NCBI RefSeq assembly: GCF_014947265.1
Contig: NZ_JADCNK010000011.1
Span: 1-64,000, forward strand
DNA from: Pedobacter sp014947265
GTDB lineage: Bacteria > Bacteroidota > Bacteroidia > Sphingobacteriales > Sphingobacteriaceae
Direction: 5' to 3'
Length of the DNA: 64,000 nucleotides
Shown: positions 43,832 through 53,814 of the stretch, piece by piece
Layout of the letters: each line of letters opens with the position of its first letter
Position numbering within the stretch: the stretch's first letter is position 1
The notes under the pieces: model-generated
Told to the model about the DNA's origin: nothing
Database searches by the model: none
What the model saw: only the letters and a program-made list of their open reading frames with translations
Position numbers and translations under genes: made by a program

Positions 43832-44551
43832 ATGGCTACCGATTTAGAATACATAAACCTGTTCAATTCCTGTACAATTTCTCCGTTAAAAACTGCAGAG
43901 ATCAACCGGATTATTGATGATAAAATCTTAAATCATAAATCAAGATATCAGGCGGTAAGAAATAAACTGCTTAATTTAACCGAATATACTTATCGAAATG
44001 CCTGCTTTCTAACCGAACCGGAAGATAGCTTTCTTGAAAAGAATCCAAAAATTGCAAATAGCTTTTTTAACAGGTCATTTTCAGATACGGGTCTTTTCTC
44101 TGAAACAACTGGTATACCATGGTATTTTATTGCCTGCGTACATTATAGGGAAAGCAACTCCGATTTTACCAAACACCTGCATAATGGCGATCCATTAAGT
44201 GGTTTTACCAGGCAGCACCCTGCAAACCGGCCAAAAATTAGTCATGGTCCACCATTTACCTTTGAGGAAAGTGCTGTTGATGCTTTAAAATTACGCGGTT
44301 TGGATAAGGAAACAGTTTGGTCGTTGCCGAAGGTTTTGCTTCGTTTAGAGCAATATAATGGTATAGCGAAAGCTTATCAAAATAATAAAATTAATTCGCC
44401 ATATCTGTGGGGTGGCTCTAACCTTTATACTAAAGGAGGTTTCCCAAGGGATCATGTTTTTAGCCTCAATTATGTAAATAAACAAATCGGAACAGCTGTT
44501 ATTTTAAAGGCTATGGAAAATAGGGGATTAATCAATATACCAAGGCAATAA
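43832..44551 (+). CDS. Lysozyme-like peptidoglycan hydrolase, effector candidate
   Basis: This 239-residue protein has the block GIPWYFIACVHYRESNSDF (the HYRES Glu is the likely catalytic acid) followed by HLHNGDPLSGFTRQHPANRP, then FEESAVDALKLRG, RLEQYNGIA and NSPYLWGGSNLYTKGG. This order matches a lysozyme-like family seen in secreted bacterial and phage wall hydrolases. There is no signal peptide, as expected for a T6SS cargo. It follows the second hcp pair and is 1 nt from a lipoprotein gene, so it is probably an effector that cuts peptidoglycan, with its immunity next door. Confidence 0.75.
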   Translation: MATDLEYINLFNSCTISPLKTAEINRIIDDKILNHKSRYQAVRNKLLNLTEYTYRNACFLTEPEDSFLEKNPKIANSFFNRSFSDTGLFSETTGIPWYFIACVHYRESNSDFTKHLHNGDPLSGFTRQHPANRPKISHGPPFTFEESAVDALKLRGLDKETVWSLPKVLLRLEQYNGIAKAYQNNKINSPYLWGGSNLYTKGGFPRDHVFSLNYVNKQIGTAVILKAMENRGLINIPRQ

Positions 44552-44552
44552 T

Positions 44553-45398
44553 ATGAAAATAGCTGGCATTTTATTTTTTTCTTCAATATTCCTGTTTTTT
44601 TCATGTGGTGCAAAACATGAAGATAAAAGGCAAAGTACAGCATATAATGCCGATTCTGTAATACAGGATAATAAAAGCATAAAGAATACCGAAACAGATT
44701 CGCTTGAAAAATTGGCGGCTAAAATGGTTGCTTCAAGAGAGAGTTACCTCAATGATGGCGATACCAAAGCTGAAGAAATTTTTATCAAAGCATTCATTAG
44801 CGCGCTCGAGAAGCCAAATGCTTTTGAAAATGATTTTGCTTCGTTAAAAGCGTACGAAATTAACGTATTAATTGCCGACGATAAAAATCTTAAAGTGTTT
44901 TACTGGCTTTCACCTTATTCGGGCTCTATGTGGCACGTACAGAACATTGTTCAGTATAAAAACGAAAATAACGTACTTACCGCAATCTCATTTAACAACC
45001 TTTATAAAGACAAAGACGATGAAGGGAGCCCAACTCCATTTTTTGAACATATATACAGCTTAGATACCGCTCCTCAAAAAACATATCTCTTTATGGGCTA
45101 TGGCCAAATGAGTGGAACTGAACCCTATAGTGTAAGCCATACATTAGTAATTAATCATTCAGAATTTAGCATTGAAAAGCCATTGTTCAAACTTGGGAAG
45201 GTAGTTAAAACACAATTGTTTGCCTCTGCCGATCTTAAAGAAGGTGAGGATAAAGAAAAACTTACGGCCCAATTGGCCATGAAATATAACCCTAAAGATA
45301 AAATCATCAGCTATCCCGAGGTTAACGAAACAAAAAACGGAGCTGTTTTTAATGGAAAAAGAAACGTTTTAACCTTTCGCGATGGAATGTTCAGGTAG
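44553..45398 (+). CDS. Lipoprotein, likely immunity to the lysozyme-like effector
   Basis: This 281-residue lipoprotein (signal IAGILFFSSIFLFFSC) starts 1 nt after the effector stop, so the two are co-translated. The body has a linker rich in Ser/Asp, then a beta-rich domain (YEINVLIADDKNLKVFYWLS, TYLFMGYGQMSGTEPYSVS). I do not recognise the fold. Being periplasmic and next to a wall hydrolase, it is the natural immunity candidate. It ends before vgrG copy 2. Confidence 0.7.
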   Translation: MKIAGILFFSSIFLFFSCGAKHEDKRQSTAYNADSVIQDNKSIKNTETDSLEKLAAKMVASRESYLNDGDTKAEEIFIKAFISALEKPNAFENDFASLKAYEINVLIADDKNLKVFYWLSPYSGSMWHVQNIVQYKNENNVLTAISFNNLYKDKDDEGSPTPFFEHIYSLDTAPQKTYLFMGYGQMSGTEPYSVSHTLVINHSEFSIEKPLFKLGKVVKTQLFASADLKEGEDKEKLTAQLAMKYNPKDKIISYPEVNETKNGAVFNGKRNVLTFRDGMFR

Positions 45399-45421
45399 TC
45401 ATAAACTATTATTGAGTTGAT

Positions 45422-47239
45422 ATGGAAAAGAAATTAATCACCGAAATAAATATAGAAGATAAGGCAATTACCCATTTTGCCTCCTTCAGCTTAAAGCAGG
45501 CCTTTAATGTTCATCATTATTTTGAGCTGCGGTTTAACCATGATCAGATGGGATTGCCTGGAATGATCAGCTTAAATGATAGTCGCGATTTTGTAGGAAA
45601 AACCCTTACCGCTTCCTTCGGTTATGATGCGGGCAATTTACAAGAGTTTGTCGGTTTGGTAACTAAGGTAGAACTGGCACAAAGCCATGGTTATCATGGT
45701 GTGTTAATCGTGAGTGGGTATAGTCCAACCATTTTGATCGATCGGGGGGCAGATTTAGGCTCTTATCTTGATAAAGATTTAAATAGCATTGTAAATCTTG
45801 CCACTTCAGATGTGCCTTCGAATGATATTAAAATCGTAGCCAACGCAGCCAGAAAAGAACCTATTGACTACCTGATTCAATATCGCGAAAGTGATTTTGA
45901 TTTCCTGAACAGACTTTCGGGCGAATACCACGAATGGTTTTATTATGATGGTAAACAACTGAATTTCGGTAAGCCTGACGATCAGAAAGAAGTTGCCCTT
46001 GTTTATGGCCGCGACGTGCAAAACCTGCAGTATGCCATGGAAATTGCGCCGATTAAAAACAAACGTTTTGCCTATAATCCCAAACAGGATGAAATGTTGC
46101 AGAGCGAAAGTAGTGGCGCAAGTGATGGATCACCAGACCTGGCGCATGCCATACAGGTATCAAACACCATGTACAGCAAAACATTTAATCAACCTGCACT
46201 TATCCGTGTGGATAATAGCAATGATATTAAAAGCCATGTGCAAAACGAAGAAAAAGCACACATCAGCAACCTTTTAAAGGTAAATGCCAGTGGCGATAAT
46301 GCTGCTTTGGGTATTGGCAGTATTGCCGAAATTACCATGAGTATCAGAAAGGAACTTTCATTTTCTACGGAGAGTCTGGGAAAATTCCTGATCACTACTA
46401 TTAATCACGATATTGATGGTACTGGAAAATATTACAATACTTTCGAAGGCGTGGTAGCCACAACAGAACGGCTTTCGGTGAAAAACTACACTAAACCAAA
46501 CCCTGATATGCAATTGGCAGATGTGGTTGATAATGCCGATCCGCAAGGCCAGGGCCGTATTAAAGTGAAATTTAAATGGGAATGCAAAACCAATGATGTA
46601 ACGGAGTGGCTACGGGTAATTACACCAGATGCCGGAAGTAGCGATAAAGTGAGTAAAAACAGGGGCTTTGTATTTATTCCGGAGATTGGCGACCAGGTAG
46701 CGCTAACCTTTGAAGAAGGAAACATTGCACGGCCGATTGTTTTGGGTTCTGTATTTCATGGCAAAAGTGGAAGTGGTGGCAGTTCCAGCAACAACAGCAA
46801 AAGTTTAACTTCTAAAAGCGGGCATACCCTGACCATGGATGATGGGGCAGGTATGGTTATGAAAGATAAAGACAGTAATTTTATCGAACTCGACGGAGCG
46901 GGTAAAGCCGTTTTCGAAACCAAAGAATCGATTCTGATCAAATGTGGCGAAAGCAGCATTTTTATGGATAAAACCGGTAAGATTATCATCAAAGGAAAAG
47001 ATATTTTAACCCTTGGCGAGAACATCGGAAACTCTGCCAAAACCAGTATTGGCATTGGCGTGGGGCCAGAAGATGGTACACCAACCTCTGGCATTGGTAT
47101 AGAAGCCCAAACTTTAGATATAGGTACGAAAACACTTTCAATGAGTGGAGAAAACGAGGCTAACCTGGCTTCCAAGAAGATTAATGTAGGGGGTGAAAGC
47201 GAAACGAATATCCGCAGTGGAACGATCAATCTAAACTAA
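45422..47239 (+). CDS. vgrG: T6SS spike protein VgrG (TssI), copy 2
   Basis: This 605-residue VgrG is very similar to the gene at 29722 over the first ~450 residues (ITHFASFSLKQAFN, IQYRESDFDFLNRL, DPQGQGRIKVKFKWE, FEEGNIARPIVLGSVFHGK). Its tip differs: a Gly/Ser-rich stretch (GKSGSGGSSSNNSKSL), a DUF2345-like beta-helix (SKSGHTLTMDDGAG) and a Gly-rich segment ending NIRSGTINLN. Two VgrGs with shared bodies and different tips suggest each tip recruits its own cargo; this one precedes the TPR-Rhs module. Confidence 0.94.
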   Translation: MEKKLITEINIEDKAITHFASFSLKQAFNVHHYFELRFNHDQMGLPGMISLNDSRDFVGKTLTASFGYDAGNLQEFVGLVTKVELAQSHGYHGVLIVSGYSPTILIDRGADLGSYLDKDLNSIVNLATSDVPSNDIKIVANAARKEPIDYLIQYRESDFDFLNRLSGEYHEWFYYDGKQLNFGKPDDQKEVALVYGRDVQNLQYAMEIAPIKNKRFAYNPKQDEMLQSESSGASDGSPDLAHAIQVSNTMYSKTFNQPALIRVDNSNDIKSHVQNEEKAHISNLLKVNASGDNAALGIGSIAEITMSIRKELSFSTESLGKFLITTINHDIDGTGKYYNTFEGVVATTERLSVKNYTKPNPDMQLADVVDNADPQGQGRIKVKFKWECKTNDVTEWLRVITPDAGSSDKVSKNRGFVFIPEIGDQVALTFEEGNIARPIVLGSVFHGKSGSGGSSSNNSKSLTSKSGHTLTMDDGAGMVMKDKDSNFIELDGAGKAVFETKESILIKCGESSIFMDKTGKIIIKGKDILTLGENIGNSAKTSIGIGVGPEDGTPTSGIGIEAQTLDIGTKTLSMSGENEANLASKKINVGGESETNIRSGTINLN

Positions 47240-47257
47240 TTTTGACATTAAAGCTCA

Positions 47258-48538
47258 ATGAATCCGGTACAACTCGAATTATTTAAAATAGATAAACAAT
47301 GGCAACAAGTAGTAAGGAAGCATCCATCAGAAACGCTTTTTCTTTGCCTGGGTGAGCGGCATGAGGTAAATTTATTTGAGGCCTACTTTAAATATCAGTT
47401 AACAGAAGAAAGCAGGACCGATGACATGTTTCTGCTCCATTACCAGGAATTTCAAAGCGTAAATGATTACGGTAAAAGTTTGGTTAAAGAGTGGAAAGAG
47501 ATCTTTGATTTATGGCAGAAAGATAATGGTAAAGGGATCGTTTGGGATGTAGATTCAGGTGAAAACGAAGCGTATAAAACCGACGCTTATGTGCCTGTTG
47601 TTGCTCTGGAACGGCTCTGTAACATTTATCCTGATTTAAAGTTGAAAAAAATATATGTTCAGCTGGCGCCTACAAGCATTAATGATGTTTCCGGGCTTTC
47701 TGAATGGATTAACGAATGGTGCAATTGTATTAAAACGGCAAATAACCAAAATATTAAGCTGGTTTATACGGAACATCATACACACCGTACTTTAAAAAAA
47801 TTAAAACAGGGAACCGAATTCAGGATCAATATTGATGTGAACCAGTTGATGCAAAATGCTGCGGCGCATACCAACCGCGAAAAGAACGATCCCGAATCCG
47901 ATTACCAGCAACAGATATTAACCGCCAGTAATTATTTAAGCAAAGGCAAACATGAACAGGCAAATGCCGTTTTGGAGCGGGCAATCGTAATTGCACAAAA
48001 ACAGGGATTACATGAAGCGGTGGTTGCAGCAAGGATCATGCTGGCGCAAAGCTTAGCTGTAAAAAGCAAGAAAGCAGAAGCACGGCAACAATACGAATTG
48101 GCCCTGGCGCGCGCCGGAGAAAGCTCGCTGTTAAGCGCGCATGTCCACATGAGCTATGGTAGTTTCCTTTTGGCACACTCGGGTAAGGAGGAAGCCAAAA
48201 GGTATTTTGAAAAGGCGATTAAAATCGCTGAGTTAATTGAGAACAATTTTATCGCAATGGAATGTACCCGGTTGCTGGGCCAGCTTTCTGAAAGTAAAAT
48301 AACTGGCTCTTCAAAAGCAATGGGCTATTATTTGAAGTGTTTAGAAATTGCAAAGAAAATGCCGATAGAAAAGCGGCGACAAAGTTCGATGGCTTATACC
48401 GCATCGATCATATTAAAAAAATATGGCGAAGAGAGTCCCGAAGGTAAAAAATTAGATCTGGAGATGCAGCAGGATTACGGAGAGGATTGGAAATCAATGG
48501 CAGAAGTGCCAAAGAACCATGCCAATCCATTATCCTAA
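47258..48538 (+). CDS. TPR protein, candidate adaptor for the Rhs effector
   Basis: This 426-residue cytosolic protein has an alpha/beta N-terminal domain (about 1-215, HPSETLFLCLGERHEVNLF) and then tetratricopeptide-like helix pairs from about residue 225 to 390 (ASNYLSKGKHEQANAVLERA, LAQSLAVKSKKAEARQQYELA, GSFLLAHSGKEEAKRYFEKA). It lies between vgrG and rhs, with 2 nt between its stop and the Rhs start. By position it is probably the adaptor or chaperone that loads the Rhs protein onto VgrG. I know of no named family match. Confidence 0.7.
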   Translation: MNPVQLELFKIDKQWQQVVRKHPSETLFLCLGERHEVNLFEAYFKYQLTEESRTDDMFLLHYQEFQSVNDYGKSLVKEWKEIFDLWQKDNGKGIVWDVDSGENEAYKTDAYVPVVALERLCNIYPDLKLKKIYVQLAPTSINDVSGLSEWINEWCNCIKTANNQNIKLVYTEHHTHRTLKKLKQGTEFRINIDVNQLMQNAAAHTNREKNDPESDYQQQILTASNYLSKGKHEQANAVLERAIVIAQKQGLHEAVVAARIMLAQSLAVKSKKAEARQQYELALARAGESSLLSAHVHMSYGSFLLAHSGKEEAKRYFEKAIKIAELIENNFIAMECTRLLGQLSESKITGSSKAMGYYLKCLEIAKKMPIEKRRQSSMAYTASIILKKYGEESPEGKKLDLEMQQDYGEDWKSMAEVPKNHANPLS

Positions 48539-48540
48539 AG

Positions 48541-51500
48541 ATGATCGGTGATGACATCACCCTAAAAAAAATGCAGATGAAAAAGATTAAAGCGAGTAAA
48601 CCGAATATGTCTACCGATAGGTCATTAAGCCTATCTGCAAGCTTAACCAAAGCCGAACCAAAAGCAGTGGGTGGCGGCGGTGGTGCTGTTGCCCCGGGCA
48701 GCAATCCGCCTGCAGCAAAAAGCCCCTTAAAGCTTTTAAAAGCTAAAAAGCCAGCTATGACCAATACTGCGGTACAGCATGTAAGTAAGCATTTCGATGT
48801 GGTACTGGCTATCGATTTCCATTGGACAACCATTCCCATTCCACCATCATTTGGCTTTATTCCACTGCCATTACCACACCCATTTATTGGTATGGTGTTC
48901 GATCCGATGGATTACCTCCGTTTTAATATTCCCGTACCAAAATTTGCACAGGGTTTAATTGGTATGCCCAGTATCCCAATGGGTGGTTCAATTTTTGTAC
49001 ATGGCAGGCATAAAGCCACTACAACCACCAGTGTGATGGGTGTTTTGCTTCCATTCAGGCATATTACCTCTATACCCGTTTATTTTATTGTAAACATTCC
49101 TGGTTCACCGCATGAAGGCGAAGTATATTGGGGTTCCACTACCGTTTTAGGTCAGGGTTCAGAAATGAGTGGTTCTAACCCAGGCCAGGTTCTTACCTGC
49201 TGGTGTCCGCCAATGGGTTTAAAACCGCTCCCAACCGTACCAGATAAATTAAAGAAAAATCCATTGGCTTATTTCGCTTTTTATAGCGATTTACTAAGCA
49301 TGTACGTGCAAATTAATACTGGTAAACCGGTGTTGGTTGGTGGTACATTTGCACCGCATAATTATACACTAAAAGAATATTTAATGCGCTTCGCAGCCAT
49401 TGGTATTATGAGGGGGCTAACCAAATTGGGAGGGGCGTTAGCAAAAGGTGCGCTTAAGGGTGTAAACAAGCTTTTAAAAAACATGCTAGGAGAAAATCCC
49501 TTATCAAATAAGCTTTGTCATTGGGGGTTCGAACCTGTTAATTTCGTTACAGGAGCTATGTTTTTTGAATGGACGGATTTCGAACTGCCTGGTGGCCATA
49601 CATTGGCCTGGAACAATGTATGGCGTAGTGATAAACCTTATAAGGGCATGTTGGGCAACCAGGTATATAACAATTATGATCTTTACATTTACCCTGATCC
49701 GGAAGCCGGCATTGCAGGGTTTAGCCACCCAACTGAAAATATGGTGATGCCTTTGCCTTATATTGAGCCATATTCAGGCAAACAATACGATCGTGCACAA
49801 AAGGTCTGGATGGAAAGGCCAGATGAAAATACTTGGATACTTACCATCGATCAGGATATTTATACTTATACTCTTTTTAGCGGGGGGCCAGATGGCGATA
49901 TCTACCGTATAAACCATATCGAATATACCAATGGCAGTCAGCTTACCTTTTATTATCAAAAACAACTTTTAACCCGGATTGTCGAAAACTCTGGTCGTGT
50001 GCTCGAAATGAAGCATAATGAATCGGGTACGGCAATTAACGCAGTTTATTATCACTATAAAAATACCAGCGACTTGTTGGTGAGTTACGATTACGATCAG
50101 CGTGGCAACATGATCAAAGTTTACGATCAGGCGGGCAAAGCCATCAGTTTTGAGTATGATGACCATAATCGGGTAGTTAAAAGAATCAACCGAAACGGAA
50201 TGGCTTATTTCTGGACTTATGACGCAGAGGGCCGCGTAATCCACACTGAGGGCAGAGATGGTTTTATGAGCGGATCGATAAGCTATTTCCCGGAGGAAGA
50301 ATATAACGAAGTGTACTACCGGGATGGTAAAATAGAACGTTATTATTATGATGAAAACGATCTGGTTTACAAAAAGGTGGATGCCATGGGCGGCGAAACC
50401 TGGTATGAGCACGATCGCTATAACGAAGAAAAAATGGTTTCGAGCCCTGAGGGCAGGGTAATCGGCTATGAATATGATGAACGCGGGAATATTATTACCT
50501 ATCATACCGCAGATGGCGAAAAATATCAATATGCCTACGATGAAAACAATAACCTCATTTTGCGCAGTGATCCGGCTGGTTCAAATGAAACCTGGTTATA
50601 TAATGAGCAGAACCAACTGCTTAAACATGTTCAAAAAGACAATAGGGTAGTCGATTTTTATTATACCGATGGACAGAAATTACCGGTATTTTGTCGTGAT
50701 AATGATGGCTATGAAGTTCATTGGACATATAACAGTTTAAATCAACTGACCGAATCGGTTTCGAGTGAAGGCAATATCCGCCGCTGGACTTACGATGATT
50801 ATGGGCGTTTGATCCGTTTTAGTCCGGATGGTGATCAAACCACAATTTGGGAACGCGATGATATGGGCCGTGTGGTTTTGGTAAAAGATTTTGGGGAAGA
50901 AGCCCTGCGCTTCGAATACGATGCCTACGATCTTCCGGTTTACGCTACAGATGGGCGTGAAGAATGGTACATGACCTATACCCCAATGGGTAGCTTAAAA
51001 ACACAAAAAAGAAGCAGTCAATCCTCCAGTCAGAACATCCAGACCCTTCATTTTACCTATGATCAATGGGAAAATTTAAAGGCCATTACCAACGAAAAAG
51101 GTGAAGAATATCTTTTTTTAAGGGATGCCAATGATGATGTGGTGAAAGAAATTGGCTTTGATGGGCAGGAGCAACAATACATCCGCAACCAGGATGGGCA
51201 GGTCATTAAAACCATACAGGCCGATGGTAAGACCATTTACCACAATTACGATCTGAGCGGCCGGTTGGTGTATAGCAGCTATGAAGATGGTACCTACGAA
51301 GCTTTTCAATACAATAAGCTCGGTTTGCTCATTGCTGCAGAGAACGAACTTTCTTCAGTTAATTTCAAGCGGAACCCATTGGGTATGGTTACCCAGGAAA
51401 TACAGGATGGCTATCAGATCAATTATCAATATGATGTCTTTGGCAGCCTAACCAGTTTAAAAAGTTCATTAGGTGCAGCTATTCAATATGATTATGACGA

Positions 51501-53136
51501 AATAGGTTATCTGAATGGTATTGCCGCGAAAAGTAGCGGGTCAGCAGAATGGACTGCAACCATTGGCCGTAACAAAAACGGACAGGAAACCAGCCGCAGT
51601 TTAAGCGGTGGGGTTAAGGCAACATTCGATTACGACCACGAAGGTCATCCAATCAGTCAGAAGGTAGAAGCCAGCCGTTCCATTACCGCGTTTAAACAAT
51701 ATGCCTGGGGGCCGAATGATAAACTGAATAGCTGCTTAAATAGCATTACGGGTGGCAGCATCAATTACAGGTACGATACTTTTGGCAGTCTGTCTTCGGC
51801 AAGTTATAGCGATGATGGCAAAGTGATCTATAAAAATCCTGATGAAACCGGGAACTTATATAAAACTGCTGATCGCAGTGATAGGCGTTACGATAAAGGT
51901 GGTAAACTGCTTAAAGATGACCAATGGTATTACCGTTATGATGCCAAAGGCAACTTGGTACAAAAAAGTAAACGTAACATTATCGGCTTGGCAAAAGAAG
52001 AAATTGCCGAAACAGAAGATAATGGCTTATTTGGCAAAAAATTAAACTGGGGAATGGCCGATCCTGATATCCCTAAAGCGGAAACGCTGGATATCTTAGC
52101 AGATGCGGAACCCGATTTACCAGAATGGAAAGAGGGCGACTGGGCTTTTGCCTGGGCGGCCAACGGGATGATGAAAGCCGTTAAAAATCCACATGGCGAG
52201 ATCATCAGTTTCGAATACGATGCCTTGGGCAGAAGGAAAGCCAAAATTGTTAAAAATACGGTGTATCGCTATGTGTGGGATGGTAATTTACTGCTCCACG
52301 AATGGAATTACCCTTTAAGCGAACGGCCTAACCTGGTGGTTGATGAAGATGGATTGCTCAGCTACGATAAAATGGAGTCACTGGGCAACGATTTAATTAC
52401 CTGGGTGTACGATCAGAATAAATTTACCCCAAGTGCCAAAATCGTTAATGGCCAGTATTATTCTATTATTAGTGATTATTTGGGCACTCCAGTACAAGCT
52501 TATGATGATGCCGGTAAAAAAGTGTGGGATTGCGAACTTGATATTTATGGAAAAATCCGTAAACTCAGCGGTGATCGGGAATTTATGCCATTTAGGTACC
52601 AGGGACAATATGAAGATGTAGAAACGGGGCTGTATTATAATAGGTTTAGATATTATGATCCGGAAAGTGGGAATTATATGAGTAAAGATCCGATTGGATT
52701 GGAGGGAGGTTTATCTCATTATTCTTATGTAATTGATGTAAATTTGTGGTTAGATGTATTTGGCTTAGTACAGGGAGGATCATATTACAAAGTAAGATCA
52801 TCAAATATTGGTGGCGAGGTTCATCATGCGCCTGCAAATTCAATATCCCCTTTGAGTCATGGTAAGGGGCCCGCCGTGTGGATGGAAAAAGCAGACCATA
52901 AGCTAACAGGAAGTCATGGAAGTAGGGGTTTGTCCGGTAAAATGTATAGATTAAGGCAATCTCAATTTATAAATAAAGGCAAATGGAATAAGGCATTAGA
53001 AATGGACATTGTTGATATTAAAACCCAATTTGGAAATAAATACAATGCTGGTTTAATCGAAATGATTGATTACTCCCATAAAAAAGGTCTGATCACTAAA
53101 AGCCAAGCAAAAACATTAAAAATTAAGTGTAAATAA
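48541..53136 (+). CDS. PAAR-like/Rhs polymorphic toxin, 1531 aa
   Basis: I use the ATG at 48541, because an upstream TTG would lie inside the TPR gene. The N-terminal region (about 79-215) has a PAAR-like, Pro-rich section. A DUF6531-type linker (HWGFEPVNFVTGAMFFEW) is near residue 326, followed by many YD repeats, the conserved core end GNYMSKDPIGLEGG near 1370, and a ~120-residue variable tip. The tip contains EVHHAPAN near 1425 and KADHKLTGSHGSRG near 1449, an HH/DH pattern that suggests an HNH/Endo VII-like nuclease, but this is inferred. It is the largest T6SS cargo here and needs the immunity gene that follows. Confidence 0.9.
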   Translation: MIGDDITLKKMQMKKIKASKPNMSTDRSLSLSASLTKAEPKAVGGGGGAVAPGSNPPAAKSPLKLLKAKKPAMTNTAVQHVSKHFDVVLAIDFHWTTIPIPPSFGFIPLPLPHPFIGMVFDPMDYLRFNIPVPKFAQGLIGMPSIPMGGSIFVHGRHKATTTTSVMGVLLPFRHITSIPVYFIVNIPGSPHEGEVYWGSTTVLGQGSEMSGSNPGQVLTCWCPPMGLKPLPTVPDKLKKNPLAYFAFYSDLLSMYVQINTGKPVLVGGTFAPHNYTLKEYLMRFAAIGIMRGLTKLGGALAKGALKGVNKLLKNMLGENPLSNKLCHWGFEPVNFVTGAMFFEWTDFELPGGHTLAWNNVWRSDKPYKGMLGNQVYNNYDLYIYPDPEAGIAGFSHPTENMVMPLPYIEPYSGKQYDRAQKVWMERPDENTWILTIDQDIYTYTLFSGGPDGDIYRINHIEYTNGSQLTFYYQKQLLTRIVENSGRVLEMKHNESGTAINAVYYHYKNTSDLLVSYDYDQRGNMIKVYDQAGKAISFEYDDHNRVVKRINRNGMAYFWTYDAEGRVIHTEGRDGFMSGSISYFPEEEYNEVYYRDGKIERYYYDENDLVYKKVDAMGGETWYEHDRYNEEKMVSSPEGRVIGYEYDERGNIITYHTADGEKYQYAYDENNNLILRSDPAGSNETWLYNEQNQLLKHVQKDNRVVDFYYTDGQKLPVFCRDNDGYEVHWTYNSLNQLTESVSSEGNIRRWTYDDYGRLIRFSPDGDQTTIWERDDMGRVVLVKDFGEEALRFEYDAYDLPVYATDGREEWYMTYTPMGSLKTQKRSSQSSSQNIQTLHFTYDQWENLKAITNEKGEEYLFLRDANDDVVKEIGFDGQEQQYIRNQDGQVIKTIQADGKTIYHNYDLSGRLVYSSYEDGTYEAFQYNKLGLLIAAENELSSVNFKRNPLGMVTQEIQDGYQINYQYDVFGSLTSLKSSLGAAIQYDYDEIGYLNGIAAKSSGSAEWTATIGRNKNGQETSRSLSGGVKATFDYDHEGHPISQKVEASRSITAFKQYAWGPNDKLNSCLNSITGGSINYRYDTFGSLSSASYSDDGKVIYKNPDETGNLYKTADRSDRRYDKGGKLLKDDQWYYRYDAKGNLVQKSKRNIIGLAKEEIAETEDNGLFGKKLNWGMADPDIPKAETLDILADAEPDLPEWKEGDWAFAWAANGMMKAVKNPHGEIISFEYDALGRRKAKIVKNTVYRYVWDGNLLLHEWNYPLSERPNLVVDEDGLLSYDKMESLGNDLITWVYDQNKFTPSAKIVNGQYYSIISDYLGTPVQAYDDAGKKVWDCELDIYGKIRKLSGDREFMPFRYQGQYEDVETGLYYNRFRYYDPESGNYMSKDPIGLEGGLSHYSYVIDVNLWLDVFGLVQGGSYYKVRSSNIGGEVHHAPANSISPLSHGKGPAVWMEKADHKLTGSHGSRGLSGKMYRLRQSQFINKGKWNKALEMDIVDIKTQFGNKYNAGLIEMIDYSHKKGLITKSQAKTLKIKCK

Positions 53137-53138
53137 TT

Positions 53139-53561
53139 ATGGATATTTTAAATCAAGAATTCAATATTGTTCCATATCAGTCGGTGGGTCCAATTAAATT
53201 CGGAATGTCAAGAAAAGAAATAGAAACGCTATTCGGAAAGCCTCAAAAAGAGATAAAGGATCTGCTGGAAAGATCCGAACTTATCTATGGGGATCTATCC
53301 ATTAAGTTAGCAAAAAAAACAGGAGTAAATGAAGTGTCATTCAATAAAGATCCATCCATTAATCTTATATATAATGATTTAAACATCTTCCAAACTGAAG
53401 ATATTATTGAGAAACTTAAACAGGTTGAAAAGCCATTTAACTCGGTCGGTTTCAAAGTTTTTTTTGAAATTGGTTTAGCATTAACAGGTTTTAGTAAAAA
53501 GAAAGATGATAAAACAGCATCTATATTTGCGAAGGAATTGATCGCTTTATGGAAAATATAA
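53139..53561 (+). CDS. Likely immunity protein for the Rhs tip
   Basis: This 140-residue cytosolic protein starts 2 nt after the rhs stop. It has a compact alpha/beta composition (FGMSRKEIETLFGKPQKEI; GDLSIKLAKKTGVNEVSF) with no catalytic motif. Immediate linkage to the variable C-terminal toxin tip makes it the cognate immunity candidate; the toxin tip and this gene are expected to be exchanged as a unit. I do not recognise a named immunity family with certainty. Confidence 0.75.
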   Translation: MDILNQEFNIVPYQSVGPIKFGMSRKEIETLFGKPQKEIKDLLERSELIYGDLSIKLAKKTGVNEVSFNKDPSINLIYNDLNIFQTEDIIEKLKQVEKPFNSVGFKVFFEIGLALTGFSKKKDDKTASIFAKELIALWKI

Positions 53562-53668
53562 GTCTTTAATGCCATAAAGAAAAATGGATTTGGAATCCGT
53601 TGAATTAAGTGGTTTAAAGGTTTGGAATACTTTTAAACAGACCAGCTAAAGCCTTGTGTTAGTGAAAT

Positions 53669-53766
53669 AAGGTTTGATGTTATAGAAAATACGTAAACTT
53701 AGAGGTGATAGAAACTTTGTGCCATTTAGGTATCAAGGCAGTATGCGGTTGTAGAAGAATCACATT
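53669..53766 (+). pseudogene. Fragment of an Rhs C-terminal core
   Basis: ATACGTAAACTTAGAGGTG and the bases after it, GCCATTTAGGTATCAAGG, are a worn copy of 52550-52620 in the rhs gene (RKLSGDREFMPFRYQGQ). Here the frame reads RKLRGDRNFVPFRYQG with in-frame stops on both sides. After it a frame reads NGITRTHGKTYK then stops, perhaps the last bit of a lost toxin tip. This is a relic of an older Rhs C-terminus. Confidence 0.65.
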
Positions 53767-53814
53767 GATAAAGATATATAATGGAATTACAAGAACTCAT
53801 GGAAAAACTTATAA

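Noticed and set aside
49969..50529. A 186-codon leftward frame inside rhs
   Set aside because: It is produced by the repetitive YD-repeat coding on the other strand and has a low-complexity, Ile-rich composition.
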